The notes under the pieces were generated by a model. That model saw only the letters and a list, made by a program, of their open reading frames with translations, searched no databases and was not told where the DNA came from. Shown here piece after piece: positions 1-9,234 of a DNA stretch of 64,000 bases. The first letter of the stretch is position 1. Each line of letters opens with the position of its first letter. The stretch is from Acidisphaera sp. S103 (lineage in GTDB: Bacteria; Pseudomonadota; Alphaproteobacteria; Acetobacterales; Acetobacteraceae), in assembly GCF_009765975.1 (NCBI RefSeq), contig NZ_LMUJ01000064.1, positions 156,730 to 220,729 on the forward strand, read 5' to 3'. A program made the translations under genes and the position numbers.

Positions 1-1
1 G

Positions 2-1054
2 ACGGTCTCCACCAGTTTTACCGAACCGTTCAACGTCGCGCGTCTGTTCAGTTCGATCGACCATCTCAGCGGTGGCCGAGCGGCGTGGAACGTGGTGACC
101 AGTTCGAACCCGAAGGCGGCGCTGAACTTTAACCGCGAGGAGCACCTGGAGCACGAGTTGCGCTACCAGCGCGCCAACGAATTCGTCGATGTCGTCAGGG
201 GGCTGTGGGATTGCTGGGATGATGGCGCGATCGTCGCCGACAAGGCCACCGGGCGTTTCATCGACGAAAGCAAGGTCCGGACGCTCGACCACAAGGGGCA
301 GTTCTTCCAGGTCAGGGGGCCGGTCAATATCGCTCGCAGCCCGCAGGGACATCCGGTCATCATCCAGGCAGGCGGGTCGCCGTCGGGGCTGGCGTTGGCG
401 GCGCGCACGGCGGATGTCGTGTTCTCGGTGGTGCAGGATCTGGACTCGGCCAAGCGGGCTTATGCCGACCTGAAGGGGCGCATGGCACAGTATGGGCGGT
501 CGCCGAATGAGCTGGCGGTGCTGCCGGGGGTGATGCCGATCATTGGCGCCACCGAGGACGAGGCCAGGGAGAAGTTGTCTACGCTGCAGGCGTGGCTGAC
601 GCCCACCAATGCGGCGACCCTGGTGGCCAGCCGGATCGGTTATGACGTGTCCGGGCATCCGCTGGATGGACCGGTGCCGCCTCCGCCGCCGTTCCAGGGC
701 AGCCGGACGTTTTCCACCGTGCTGTATGAAACGGCGCGACGGGAGAACATGACCCTGCGCGATCTGTACAACCTGACGGCGGCGGCTCGGGGTCACTGGG
801 TGCTGTGCGGCACGCCGGAGAGCATCGCCGATTCGCTGGAAGAATGGTTCACTGGGATGGCGGCGGACGGGTTCAATATCCTGCCACCGTATTTCCCAGG
901 CGCGTTCACGGATTTCGTCGATCTGGTGGTGCCGATCCTGCAGCGGCGCGGTCTGTACCGGTTGGACTACCAGGGACAGACGTTACGCGATCATCTTGGG
1001 CTGGACCGTGTGACCGCCATGGTGCCGCGGCGCAAGGCGGTGGGCGACGGTTAG
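2..1054 (+). CDS. LLM flavin-dependent monooxygenase, NtaA/SnaA/DszA type (5' end cut by window)
   Basis: The reading frame is open from base 2, so the true start lies upstream. The visible start of the frame carries the family motif SGGRAAWNVVTS, followed by a conserved stretch with HELRYQRANEF and later GHWVLCGTPESIADSLEEW. These are hallmarks of the nitrilotriacetate/pristinamycin/dibenzothiophene-sulfone monooxygenase branch of bacterial luciferase-like enzymes, which use FMNH2 supplied by a separate reductase to oxygenate small organic substrates in the cytoplasm. About 350 residues are present of a usual 430 to 460. The next gene is on the opposite strand and the two converge. The substrate cannot be predicted. 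Family assignment is firm, exact reaction unknown. Confidence 0.85.
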   Translation, partial: TVSTSFTEPFNVARLFSSIDHLSGGRAAWNVVTSSNPKAALNFNREEHLEHELRYQRANEFVDVVRGLWDCWDDGAIVADKATGRFIDESKVRTLDHKGQFFQVRGPVNIARSPQGHPVIIQAGGSPSGLALAARTADVVFSVVQDLDSAKRAYADLKGRMAQYGRSPNELAVLPGVMPIIGATEDEAREKLSTLQAWLTPTNAATLVASRIGYDVSGHPLDGPVPPPPPFQGSRTFSTVLYETARRENMTLRDLYNLTAAARGHWVLCGTPESIADSLEEWFTGMAADGFNILPPYFPGAFTDFVDLVVPILQRRGLYRLDYQGQTLRDHLGLDRVTAMVPRRKAVGDG

Positions 1055-1130
1055 GTCCGCGGAGCGAAGGCCCGCCATGACGATGAGAGAGTGACGGCTC
1101 TCGTCAAACGATCCGGTTCGCCGCAAGTCC

Positions 1131-1943
1131 TTATTGCTGACGCTGGGGGGTGGTGAAGCGGGTTCCTGGGGGTGGGGGATTTTCGGGTGGACCGGCGAAG
1201 CACTGGGCGAGGCTCATCCAGGTGCGGGCTGGTTCACCGGTGACTTTCAGGCTCGTGTCGGCGATGTTTCGGACCTGGGTGACGACCTGGCAGAAGTCCA
1301 GCGCGTCGCCGTCGACGCTGTTGCCAGGTGCCGGATCGTTCCATTCCCAGACGGCGCCGGATGGGCCGTTCAGGCGGACGTAGGGCGCGGGTCCGGGAAT
1401 CGATTGGCCGCGATTGGCGAAGGTCCAGCCGTAGGTGCGGACGCCGATTTCGACGATGTTGCGCAGCCGGTCCGTTGCCTGGCGTGTCGCGCCCATCAGG
1501 TCGTAGATCGCCTGGCCGTGCGCCCATGTCTCCATTTGGCGTGCGGTGGCGAACATGCGCACCCCCATGTCGGGGCCGTACCAGGTCAGACGCGCATTGG
1601 GGAGCAGCGCGGAGAGGCTGTCGCAGAGATCGGCCATGGTGGCGTGCCAGCGTTCGAGCAGGCGTCGTCCGGTCAGCGAACCCAGGCGCTGGCGGGCTTC
1701 CTGGACTCGGGTCAGGCCGGCGTCGCGTGCGGCCTGGATTTGTATCCTCAGGCGGGTGAAGGGTTCGGGACCGGCGACGGACGCCGCCGCCATCAGGTCG
1801 CTGTCGTGCAGATGCTGCACGATGTCGTTGACCGTCCAGGCTTTGAACAGGGTGGCGCGCTGCCAGTCGTTTTCGTCGAGCGTGGCGAGCAGGGTGTGCA
1901 GTTCGTTCGCCTCCGCTCGGAAATCTTCGGCCTGTGCCAGCAT
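1131..1943 (-). CDS. TIGR03084-type DinB/maleylpyruvate-isomerase-fold protein
   Basis: A 270-residue protein whose N-terminal half looks like the mycothiol-dependent maleylpyruvate isomerase/DinB four-helix fold. Visible elements are DENDWQRATLFKAWTVNDIVQHLHDSD, with the metal-site-like His, then RQMETWAHGQAIYDLMG. It ends in a C-terminal extension typical of TIGR03084 proteins, of unknown reaction. An in-frame ATG exists 44 codons upstream, but the ATG at 1943 has GAGGA seven bases before it, and the upstream part is low-complexity and overlaps the preceding gene, so the shorter form is chosen. It is the last gene of a minus-strand operon, ten bases after the MmgE/PrpD gene, suggesting a role in the same catabolic pathway. 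Confidence 0.75.
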   Translation of the reverse strand: MLAQAEDFRAEANELHTLLATLDENDWQRATLFKAWTVNDIVQHLHDSDLMAAASVAGPEPFTRLRIQIQAARDAGLTRVQEARQRLGSLTGRRLLERWHATMADLCDSLSALLPNARLTWYGPDMGVRMFATARQMETWAHGQAIYDLMGATRQATDRLRNIVEIGVRTYGWTFANRGQSIPGPAPYVRLNGPSGAVWEWNDPAPGNSVDGDALDFCQVVTQVRNIADTSLKVTGEPARTWMSLAQCFAGPPENPPPPGTRFTTPQRQQ

Positions 1944-1953
1944 GACATGGTCC

Positions 1954-3300
1954 TCAGGTTGCGGGATGGAGTGCGGCGACCAGGGGGGCGATGGTCGCCA
2001 GAGTGTCCAGTTGCCAGACCGAGCCGATGACGGCGTCAACCGAACCGGTGAAACCACCTTGGTGGGCGAGGTCACGCAGTTTCGCCTCGATTTCCGCGTC
2101 GGTCAGAGGGTCGGCGGTGCTGCCCTTGGCGTGTGTGACGGTTGCTGTCAGCACGCGGCCGTCATGGGTGCGCACGGTGGCGGTGGCGGCGCCGCGCGGG
2201 CTGTTGGCGTCCAGTTCCGCTCGCGTCAGTGCCCGCAGTGCGGCGACGGCCGGGTCATGGACCGCGGCGTCGGAGAATTCCCACAGCCCTGCCCGGCCGA
2301 ACTGAAAGGCGACGGCGGCGCAATGGTGGATGCTGACACGCGCGTCGCGGTCGTTCACGACGGTGCGATCGCCTCGGTCCAGCAGAAGCTGGTCGCCGGA
2401 AACGGTGATGCCGGCGATCTCGGCCACGGTCAGTCGGTGATCCCGGCGCAGTGCCAGGCAGGCATCGACCACGGCGTGCATGACGATCCCCGCTGGATAG
2501 GGTTTGTAGGTGTTGGCCGCCAGTTCCCATTGTTCGCCCAAGCCGGCCGTCGCGGTGGCGACATCCGGTTCGTCGCCCATTGCCCGGGCCCAGCCCAATG
2601 CGCCCTCGATGGCGGATGGCGCGGCGGTGTAGCCGGATTCCGCCAGCAGCGCGGCGAACAGGCCGTTGCGGGCGGCATTGCCGACGCTGACGTTCTTGGC
2701 CGCGCTGGGCAGGTTTTCGACAATCCCGGCCGACTGGCTGGCGGCGATGCCTAACGCGTGGGCGGTGCGTTCGGCATCGAAACCCAGCAGTTTCGCGGCG
2801 GCGGCAGCGGCGCCGAAAACGCCGCAGGTGGAGGTGATATGCCAGCCGCGTGCGTAATGACCCGGTGATACCGCGTTGCCGATGCGACAGGCGACCTCGG
2901 CACCGAGGATGAAGGCGTGCAGCAGCGTCGCACCGGACAGTCCGCGCTGCTCCGCCAAAGCCAGTACCGCGGGCGCGACCGGCGCCGTCGGGTGGATGAC
3001 GGTGCGCAGGTGGGTGTCGTCGTAATCGAGCAGGTTGCCGCCGATCGCGTTGACGAAGGCGGCACTGACCGGGTCGAGGCGTTCGGTGCGGCCGATGACC
3101 GTGACCCGATCGGCGCCGGACAGCGGCAGCAGCACCCGCACGGCCATCTCGACCGGTGGGGTGGCGGCAACACCCAGCGCGCAGCCGATGAAATTCAACA
3201 GTGACCGCTTGCCTTCGTGCCACACGGCGCCCGGTATGCTGTCGCGCCCCGAGGCCGCAACAAACCGCCCGAGTTGTTCGGTAATCGTCAACGCCGCCAT
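1954..3300 (-). CDS. MmgE/PrpD family protein
   Basis: At 448 residues this matches the usual length of the MmgE/PrpD (2-methylcitrate dehydratase, cis-aconitate decarboxylase, iminodisuccinate epimerase) superfamily. The family signatures LLDYDDTH, GWHITSTCGVFGAAAAAAKL and NTYKPYPAG are all visible. Members dehydrate or decarboxylate small polycarboxylic acids in the cytoplasm; the specific substrate is not deducible. The ATG at 3300 is preceded by AAGAAGG. It follows the CoA transferase gene by about 100 bases and precedes the TIGR03084-type gene by ten bases on the same strand. CoA transferase plus MmgE/PrpD plus LLM monooxygenase suggests catabolism of an organic acid. Confidence 0.85.
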   Translation of the reverse strand: MAALTITEQLGRFVAASGRDSIPGAVWHEGKRSLLNFIGCALGVAATPPVEMAVRVLLPLSGADRVTVIGRTERLDPVSAAFVNAIGGNLLDYDDTHLRTVIHPTAPVAPAVLALAEQRGLSGATLLHAFILGAEVACRIGNAVSPGHYARGWHITSTCGVFGAAAAAAKLLGFDAERTAHALGIAASQSAGIVENLPSAAKNVSVGNAARNGLFAALLAESGYTAAPSAIEGALGWARAMGDEPDVATATAGLGEQWELAANTYKPYPAGIVMHAVVDACLALRRDHRLTVAEIAGITVSGDQLLLDRGDRTVVNDRDARVSIHHCAAVAFQFGRAGLWEFSDAAVHDPAVAALRALTRAELDANSPRGAATATVRTHDGRVLTATVTHAKGSTADPLTDAEIEAKLRDLAHQGGFTGSVDAVIGSVWQLDTLATIAPLVAALHPAT

Positions 3301-3335
3301 CCTTCTTGCCTCCGGGCAGGCGCGGGCCGCACCTC

Positions 3336-3353
3336 CACGCTTGAATCAGCGTG
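3336..3353. repeat. Short inverted repeat upstream of the MmgE/PrpD gene
   Basis: CACGCT and AGCGTG form a perfect 6-base inverted repeat around a 6-base spacer, 36 bases upstream of the MmgE/PrpD start in the gap between it and the CoA transferase stop. It could be an operator or a weak intercistronic hairpin. There is no supporting copy elsewhere in the window. Confidence 0.3.
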
Positions 3354-3403
3354 ACACATCCCGTGGGACGCGGGCAATTCGCGGCGGGGACAGACGCCCT
3401 GCC

Positions 3404-4633
3404 CTACAGCACCCCTTCGCCCTTCAGACTCTCCACCTCGGCGGCCGACAGCCCCAGCCATCCGTGCAGCACGTCCCCGGTATGCTGCCCCAGTATCGGC
3501 GACGCCTTGACCTTCGGCGGCTTGCCGTTCACCCGCACCGGCCAGGCCGGCATCTTGAACCCGCCATGTGTCGGATGCTCCATCGTCTGCATGATACCGC
3601 GTTCGACGAAGCTGGGGTCGTTCTGCAACTCCATCGTGTCCAGAACCGCGCCGGCGGGGATACCGGCGCCGCCGACCAGCGCCATCGCTTCATGCTTGGT
3701 CCGGGTCTGCGTCCATTCCCGGATGATCGGGTCGAGTTCGGCGTCGTTTTTGACCCGCAATGTCGGCGTGTTGAAGCGCGGATCGTCGATCAGGTCTTCG
3801 CGGCCCATCACCTTGCACAGGCGCGACCAGTGTTCGGGATTGCCCCGGCTGGTCATGATCCATACGTAGTCGTTCAGGCCACCGGGTGCGCAGGGATACA
3901 GGCCGGATGGGCCGTTGGTGCCGCCTCCCGAACGGGTGCCGTCACGCTCGACGGCTTTGCCGAACTTGGCCTGGGTTGAGAAATTGGTGCGCATGTAATG
4001 CAGCATCGCATCCTGCATGGCGACCTGCAGCCGGCATCCCTCACCGGTTTTGTCACGCTTGCGCAACGCGCCGAGGATGGTGATCGCCATGGTCATTCCG
4101 GTGCCGGTATCGCCCAACGAGATGCCGGGCTTCACCGGCTGACGGCCGCGTTCCCCGGTGACGCTGATGGTGCCCCCGGTCGCCTGGGCGATCATGTCGA
4201 ACGCCAGATTTTTCTCGTACGGGCTGCCGGTGCCGAAGCCCTTGATCTGGCAGAAGATGATGCGTGGATTGAGCGCCTTCACCTCGTCGTAACCCAGGCC
4301 CAGACGCTCGATGGTGCCGGGCGCCATGTTTTCCACGCAGATATCCGCCTTGCGCAGCAAATCCTTCACGATCTCCAGCCCAAGCGGGGATTTCAGGTTG
4401 ACCGTGATCGATTTCTTGTTCGCATTGAACATGTGGAAGTAGTACGGATCGTCATCCGGCTGACCGGGACGAAGGCGGCGGCCGGGATCGCCGGTGCGTG
4501 GGTTCTCGATCTTTACGACCTCGGCACCCAGCCAGGCGAGTGCTTCGGTGCAGGACGGGCCAGCTTCGAACTGGGTAAAATCGACAACCCGAACGCCGGC
4601 GAGGAAGTCGAGGTCGGTGCTGCTTTCAGCCAT
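3404..4633 (-). CDS. Class III CoA transferase (CaiB/BaiF family)
   Basis: A 409-residue protein with the family III CoA-transferase architecture. The N-terminal strand VRVVDFTQFEAGPSCTEALAWLGAEVVKIE, the NANKKSITVNL motif and the catalytic-Asp region around AFDMIAQATGG (Asp near residue 146) are all present. Such enzymes move CoA from an acyl-CoA donor to a carboxylic acid through an enzyme-aspartyl anhydride; formyl-CoA:oxalate and succinyl-CoA-dependent relatives are known. The ATG at 4633 has GGAGGA seven bases upstream and is preferred over an in-frame ATG seven codons earlier. It lies between the LLM oxidoreductase and the MmgE/PrpD gene, so it probably activates the acid product of the first enzyme. 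Acceptor acid unknown. Confidence 0.88.
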   Translation of the reverse strand: MAESSTDLDFLAGVRVVDFTQFEAGPSCTEALAWLGAEVVKIENPRTGDPGRRLRPGQPDDDPYYFHMFNANKKSITVNLKSPLGLEIVKDLLRKADICVENMAPGTIERLGLGYDEVKALNPRIIFCQIKGFGTGSPYEKNLAFDMIAQATGGTISVTGERGRQPVKPGISLGDTGTGMTMAITILGALRKRDKTGEGCRLQVAMQDAMLHYMRTNFSTQAKFGKAVERDGTRSGGGTNGPSGLYPCAPGGLNDYVWIMTSRGNPEHWSRLCKVMGREDLIDDPRFNTPTLRVKNDAELDPIIREWTQTRTKHEAMALVGGAGIPAGAVLDTMELQNDPSFVERGIMQTMEHPTHGGFKMPAWPVRVNGKPPKVKASPILGQHTGDVLHGWLGLSAAEVESLKGEGVL

Positions 4634-4660
4634 GACAGTATCCTCCGGTTGCATCTTCTT

Positions 4661-5878
4661 CTATTCGGCCGCGATGGTGGCGGGCACCACCGGTTTGATT
4701 TTCGCCATGTTGCCGCCGAAGCGTTCCCTGAATGCGGCGGTATCGATTTCTTCCAGGTCGATCTGCCGATTGAGCACCTGTTCCTTCCACTTCAACAGTG
4801 TCGGATGGGCTGCCTGGAATTCCGGCATTACTTCCTTGGCGAACAGTTCAAGCGACCCGCAAATATGTTCGTGGGTGTTCTTTCCAGCCTGGTTCAGCAA
4901 CACGACCTGGTCGATGTTTGACGACTGGAACTTTTGCAGCTTCTTCCGAATGGTATCAGGCGAACCGATCAGGCCGCCGCGCAACGCCGAAGCGTGCGCC
5001 TCCGGATTGGCGTTTTTCCATTTGTTGTATTCGTCCCACATGTTGACGGTGCCCGGTGGCGGCCGCTGCCGGCTGCTGCTCGCACCATAGTATTTCAATG
5101 AGAACTGGAAGAATGTGTCGCCATCGGCGCGCTGCCGGGCTTCTTCATCGGTCTTGGCGCACATGAAGAACGAAACCAGCGCGATATTGGGGTTTGCCTG
5201 GTAGTCGGCGAGCTTCTTCTGCCGCTTGACGAAGGCGTTGTAGTAAGCATGGACCCAGGCATGCGCGGCATCGGCCGAGACAAACTGAAAACCGAGCGCA
5301 CCCATGCCCCATTCCCCGCATTTGGCGAGTGTATCCAGTTGCGAGCATGCCACCCAGAGCGGGGGATGCGGCTTTTGTGCCGGTTTCGGCAATACATTGC
5401 GCAACGGCATGTCGAAATACTTGCCGTGATGCTCGCTGCCGCCGTCCTTGAACATGGGGAAGATCGCCCGCACGGCTTCCTCAAAGATTTCCCGCTTGTC
5501 GCCCATCTTCACGCCGAACGGTTCCAGCTCGGTCTCCGACGCGCTTTCGCCCATGCCGAATTCGCATCGTCCGTTCGACAGCAGGTCCAGGGTCGCGATC
5601 CGCTCCGCCACCCGGGCCGGATGGTTGGTGGTCAGTTGGCAGATGCCGTGACCCAGCCGGATATTTTTGGTCCGCTGGCTGGCGGCGGCGAGAAAGGACT
5701 CTGGCGCGGGGGAGTGAGAATATTCCTCAAGAAAATGGTGCTCCACCTGCCACGCGTGATCGTAGCCGAGTTTGTCGGCGAGTTCGATTTGCGAGAGCGC
5801 GTTTTGGTAAAGGGTCAATTCATCGCCCGGATGCCACGGGCGCGGCAACTGCAGTTCGTAGAATATCCCAAATTTCAT
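4661..5878 (-). CDS. LLM class flavin-dependent oxidoreductase (luciferase-like)
   Basis: A 405-residue luciferase-like protein. It opens with MKFGIFYELQLPRPW and shows the FMN/TIM-barrel motifs HAWQVEHHFLEEYSHSPAPE, RLGHGICQLTTNHPARVAERIATLDLLSNGR and the LIGSPDTIRKKLQKF region. Members are FMNH2-dependent monooxygenases or F420/FMN dehydrogenases. The start at 5878 is preceded by AGGAG; a 30-codon upstream extension in the same frame lacks a ribosome site and family similarity. It is the first gene of a minus-strand operon continuing with CoA transferase, MmgE/PrpD and TIGR03084-type genes, and is divergent from an MFS transporter, which fits uptake followed by oxygenation of one substrate. 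Confidence 0.85.
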   Translation of the reverse strand: MKFGIFYELQLPRPWHPGDELTLYQNALSQIELADKLGYDHAWQVEHHFLEEYSHSPAPESFLAAASQRTKNIRLGHGICQLTTNHPARVAERIATLDLLSNGRCEFGMGESASETELEPFGVKMGDKREIFEEAVRAIFPMFKDGGSEHHGKYFDMPLRNVLPKPAQKPHPPLWVACSQLDTLAKCGEWGMGALGFQFVSADAAHAWVHAYYNAFVKRQKKLADYQANPNIALVSFFMCAKTDEEARQRADGDTFFQFSLKYYGASSSRQRPPPGTVNMWDEYNKWKNANPEAHASALRGGLIGSPDTIRKKLQKFQSSNIDQVVLLNQAGKNTHEHICGSLELFAKEVMPEFQAAHPTLLKWKEQVLNRQIDLEEIDTAAFRERFGGNMAKIKPVVPATIAAE

Positions 5879-6085
5879 CGGTCCGCTCCTATTGTTTCGT
5901 TGCCGACTTCTACCGGCCGGATCGCGGTCGTCGGATAACAGTCTATCGCGCGTGACGGCCCTGTCCATCTTTGCACCCGGCCGGATTGCACCGACTCATC
6001 AAACGGCACAGCATCCGGCCGCAGTCGATCGTCTTTCAATCGGAAAGAAGCTGCCTCGACGGCGGCGCAGAAGGAGAACGGACAC
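5879..6085. promoter_or_regulatory. Divergent promoter region with repeated CCGGAT palindromic sites
   Basis: This 207-base gap separates two divergent starts and must hold both promoters. The string CCGGCCGGAT occurs at about 5913 and 5978, and its reverse form ATCCGGCCG at about 6013. Three related GC-rich palindromic sites in one divergent spacer suggest a shared operator, possibly for the TetR gene downstream of the transporter. No convincing -35/-10 pair was identified. Confidence 0.35.
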
Positions 6086-7363
6086 GTGGCAGGCAATTGG
6101 ATACCTCCGGCCGGCACGGCGGATAACATCGCCGCGACTTCCTGGTATCGCGAGATCACACCACAAAGCTGGCGCGTGCTGTGGTTTGCCGGTCTCGGCT
6201 GGATGTTCGACGTCTACGATTCGTTCGTTCTGTCGCTGACCATACCCGCGCTGATCGCGGCCTTCGCGCTGTCGAACGCTGAAGCCGGCACCATCGGCAG
6301 CATTCTCGCCGCTGGATTGATCGTCGGTGGCATCGTCATGGGCTGGGTCGCCGACCGCATCGGACGGGTACGCACGCTGTATCTTAGCATCCTTGTCTAC
6401 TCGCTGTTCACCTGCCTCACCGCCATCGCACCTTCGGCTACCTGGGTCGCGGCATTGCGCTTCCTGGGCGGGCTGGGCATGGGTGGAACATGGACGTCCG
6501 GTGCGGCACTGGTCGCGGAGACATGGGGGGCGAAGCATCGCGGCAAAGGTGGCGCCCTGATGCAGATGGGCCTGCCGCTCGGTTCCATGCTGGCGATCGG
6601 CGTCACCGCTTTGATCACCAGCCTGATGGGCGGGCTGAACCACGGCGGATGGCGCGTGATCTACGGTCTTGGCTTCCTGCCGGCGCTGATCCTGCTTCCG
6701 GTTGCCCTGCGCACGCCGGAATCGCCTGTGTGGCGTGCCCGAGCGACATCGACAGGCAAGTCTGGGTCGATCGCCGATCTGTTCCGCGGCGGCAATGCGC
6801 GCGGGATGCTGCTGGCTTTCAGCTTCATTTTCTTCGCGCAATACATCTACTGGGGTGTCTTCACCTGGACGCCAACCTTTCTGGTCAGCGTCAAGCATTT
6901 GAATTTTGTGCGGGGCCTCGGCTTCGTGCTGTCGCAGCAGTTCGGATCGCTGATCGGGTTCCTGGTTTTCGCGGCGCTGGTCGACCGGCTTGGCCGCCGG
7001 CCGACCTTTATCGGCTTCCTTGTCATCGGCGCAATCGCCGTGGGTGTGCTGGTGTTGGAGGCCGATCCGCGCGTGTTGTTGGCGACCATGTTCTTCACGG
7101 GGTTCGGCATCACCGGCATCTTCGCCGGCATGGGACCATTCACCGCGGAGATGATGTCGAACACCGCTTCGCGTGGCCTGGCGATGGGTCTCGCCTATAA
7201 CGGCGGGCGCATTGGCGGGCTGATCGCACCCGTACTGATCGGGGCTCTTGCCACCAGCGCGCAGGGATTTGCCGCTGGGATGGCAACGACGATCGTCGCC
7301 TTCATCCTGGCGATCGGCGTCATCCTGATCTGCCCCGAAACGCGAGGAACCGAGATTCGCTAA
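6086..7363 (+). CDS. MFS transporter (12-helix, aromatic-acid/sugar-acid type)
   Basis: A 425-residue polytopic membrane protein of the major facilitator superfamily. It shows the loop 2-3 signature GWVADRIGRVR, the second-half counterpart ALVDRLGRRPT, and strongly hydrophobic segments consistent with twelve helices. The sequence FDVYDSFVLSLTIPALI near the N terminus resembles the acid:H+ symporters (AAHS/metabolite:H+ groups). The GTG start at 6086 has AAGGAG ten bases upstream. It is divergent from the LLM/CoA-transferase operon and convergent with a TetR gene, so it probably imports the substrate of that operon. Direction and substrate are inferred from context only. Confidence 0.87.
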   Translation: MAGNWIPPAGTADNIAATSWYREITPQSWRVLWFAGLGWMFDVYDSFVLSLTIPALIAAFALSNAEAGTIGSILAAGLIVGGIVMGWVADRIGRVRTLYLSILVYSLFTCLTAIAPSATWVAALRFLGGLGMGGTWTSGAALVAETWGAKHRGKGGALMQMGLPLGSMLAIGVTALITSLMGGLNHGGWRVIYGLGFLPALILLPVALRTPESPVWRARATSTGKSGSIADLFRGGNARGMLLAFSFIFFAQYIYWGVFTWTPTFLVSVKHLNFVRGLGFVLSQQFGSLIGFLVFAALVDRLGRRPTFIGFLVIGAIAVGVLVLEADPRVLLATMFFTGFGITGIFAGMGPFTAEMMSNTASRGLAMGLAYNGGRIGGLIAPVLIGALATSAQGFAAGMATTIVAFILAIGVILICPETRGTEIR

Positions 7364-7412
7364 GCCGGCGTCGGCAAGGCAAGCCTTCGCCGCGGTGATC
7401 GCGGCAGCAGCA

Positions 7413-8027
7413 TCAGCAGCCGAACAGCTTGCGGCCAACCACCCGGAGAAACTCGGCCCATTCCGCCTGGAACGCCGGGTCTTTGGCGTCCTTCCCGGTC
7501 ACCAGCCGGGTGATCTGGGTGAACGCGATTGGATAGGTGGCCAGGCTGAGCGTGGCCAGTTGGATCAGCCGCCAATCCATGTCGGCGGGCAGGCCACCCT
7601 GTTGCTGGATGTCGTGGATGGCTTCGCCGTAAGCGGCGAGACGCTGGCGCCGATCCTCCTCGCCGGGGACGACGCGATTGCGCGCGCTCGCTGCCTCCCA
7701 GGCGAGAAAGCGCAGGTAATCCTGGTCACCTTTGCGTTTCTCGAACCGGGTCGCGATCAAGTCCGCCGGGTTCTCCGGAAGCGTCTCCCGCCAGTGTATC
7801 GCGGGCCGGAACTTGCTGTCGTGAACCGCCTGGAACAGCGCTTCCTTGCCGCCGAAATGGTGATGGATCAGTTGCTTGCTGACCCGAGCGCGGCGCGCCA
7901 CGCCGGATAGGGTGGTGCCGTCGAAGCCGCGCTGGGCGAACTCCTTCGCCGCCGCGTCGATCACCCGGCGGCGCGTCCGCTCCGGATCGCGTGTCCTTGT
8001 TTTCGTTGTCATCCGGCTTCGTCCCAT
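7413..8027 (-). CDS. TetR/AcrR family transcriptional regulator
   Basis: A protein of about 204 residues with an N-terminal TetR helix-turn-helix: RRRVIDAAAKEFAQRGFDGTTLSGVARRARVSKQLIHHHFGGKEALFQAV. A C-terminal ligand-binding/dimer domain follows. It is expected to be a cytoplasmic one-component repressor. The start is ambiguous: GTG 8033, ATG 8027 and ATG 8012 are all in frame and none has a strong ribosome site; 8027 is given. It is divergent from the ABC importer operon and convergent with the MFS gene, so either could be its target. No ligand can be inferred. Confidence 0.85.
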   Translation of the reverse strand: MGRSRMTTKTRTRDPERTRRRVIDAAAKEFAQRGFDGTTLSGVARRARVSKQLIHHHFGGKEALFQAVHDSKFRPAIHWRETLPENPADLIATRFEKRKGDQDYLRFLAWEAASARNRVVPGEEDRRQRLAAYGEAIHDIQQQGGLPADMDWRLIQLATLSLATYPIAFTQITRLVTGKDAKDPAFQAEWAEFLRVVGRKLFGC

Positions 8028-8109
8028 CGCCACGCTACTTTACCGTCGTCCAACTATTGACAGCCAGGGCGTTCTTGGAAAGCCTGGGTGAAATCACGGG
8101 GCGAACGTC

Positions 8110-9234
8110 ATGCCGCTACACACGGGATTGGAAACGTCCATCCAACGCCGGCGCCTGCTGCTGACGGCGGCCGGTGCGGCGGTTGCGCGACCGTTGACCG
8201 CGGCACGCGCCGCCGACACGGTCGAATTGGTCACCGTCACCCCGACGCTGATCGACGCCGCGAAGCGCGAGGGCACCGTCGTCGTGCGCTACAGCAGCCC
8301 AGTGGATGAGATGACGCAGATGGCCACCGCCTTCGAGGCCAGGTTTGGCATCAAGGTTCAGGTGGATCGCAAGGTCGGCGTGGTGGGCACACAGCAATTC
8401 GCGACCGAGGAACGCGTCGGCCGGCACGTCATGGACGTGAACTACTCCGCCGATCCGGCCGGCATGTCCGATCTCGCGGAGGAAGGGTTCTATCTTCGTT
8501 TCACGCTGCCGGACGCACTGCCGTTGCTTGATAAAGGCGCGTATATCCCGGAACTTGGTTACTGTCCGAAATGGACCGAGATCGTTATATCCTACAATCC
8601 CGACCACATCCCCTTGGCGCAGGCTCGGGAGCAGTTCAAGACGTGGCATGGCCTGCTCGATCCGAAGCTGAAGGGCAAAATCGGAATGAACGAGCCGGCG
8701 GGAGGCGGTGTGCCCCTGGCGACGTATCTGATGTTCTATCGGCTGCCGCAATACGGCCGTGACTTCGTTGCCAAGCTGGGTGAGCAGAAGCCGCGCTTGT
8801 ACCCCGGTTCGGCGCAAGGCCGTGAAGACCTCGCGGCTGGTGCGATCTCGGTGTACGTGCCGAACTGGGAGTCGATCGCAATGATCACCTTCCTGAAAGG
8901 TGACCGGACACAATGGACCTATCCGGAGATCGCCCCCACCTTCGCCAACACCTATCTGTGCATCTCTAGCCACGCGCCGCATCCGGCCGCCGCGCGGCTG
9001 TTCACCGCTTGGTTCTTCACGCCGGAAGGCGCCCGCACGATGGAGTTGGCACAGGCCAAACCAACTCTGCAGGGTATTCCGGATGAGCGGACGGCGGTGG
9101 CCAAACTGAAACAAACGGATTGGTGGCGACCCTTCCCGGAGCAGATCCGCTGGATTCCCGACACCAACGATTGGGTCAAGAATTCCGAAGACCTGATCCC
9201 GGATATGCGTGAGGCACTGGGTTGGCAACGGTAA
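8110..9234 (+). CDS. ABC transporter periplasmic substrate-binding protein
   Basis: A 374-residue extracellular solute-binding protein of the ferric-iron/2-aminoethylphosphonate type. The N terminus carries QRRRLLLTAAGAAV, a twin-arginine-like signal, with likely cleavage after the ARAA stretch. The mature part has VRYSSPVDEMTQMATAFEARFGIKVQV, YNPDHIP and the C-terminal TAWFFTPEGARTM region typical of this family. It would deliver a ligand to the permease and ATPase encoded immediately downstream; its stop codon lies inside the permease gene. Ligand identity (metal chelate, phosphonate or organic acid) cannot be read. Confidence 0.85.
   Translation: MPLHTGLETSIQRRRLLLTAAGAAVARPLTAARAADTVELVTVTPTLIDAAKREGTVVVRYSSPVDEMTQMATAFEARFGIKVQVDRKVGVVGTQQFATEERVGRHVMDVNYSADPAGMSDLAEEGFYLRFTLPDALPLLDKGAYIPELGYCPKWTEIVISYNPDHIPLAQAREQFKTWHGLLDPKLKGKIGMNEPAGGGVPLATYLMFYRLPQYGRDFVAKLGEQKPRLYPGSAQGREDLAAGAISVYVPNWESIAMITFLKGDRTQWTYPEIAPTFANTYLCISSHAPHPAAARLFTAWFFTPEGARTMELAQAKPTLQGIPDERTAVAKLKQTDWWRPFPEQIRWIPDTNDWVKNSEDLIPDMREALGWQR

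Noticed and set aside
5999..7438. A 479-residue open frame on the minus strand opposite the MFS gene
   Set aside because: Its translation is rich in Asp, Arg and Gln with no family pattern, while the plus strand encodes a clear MFS protein over the same bases. It is a shadow of high GC codon use.
8057..8110. TTGACA box upstream of the ABC importer binding protein as a promoter, with a nearby CCAGG/CCTGG inverted repeat as TetR operator
   Set aside because: No acceptable -10 element at 16-18 bases, and only five bases of the repeat pair well. Too weak to list as a feature.
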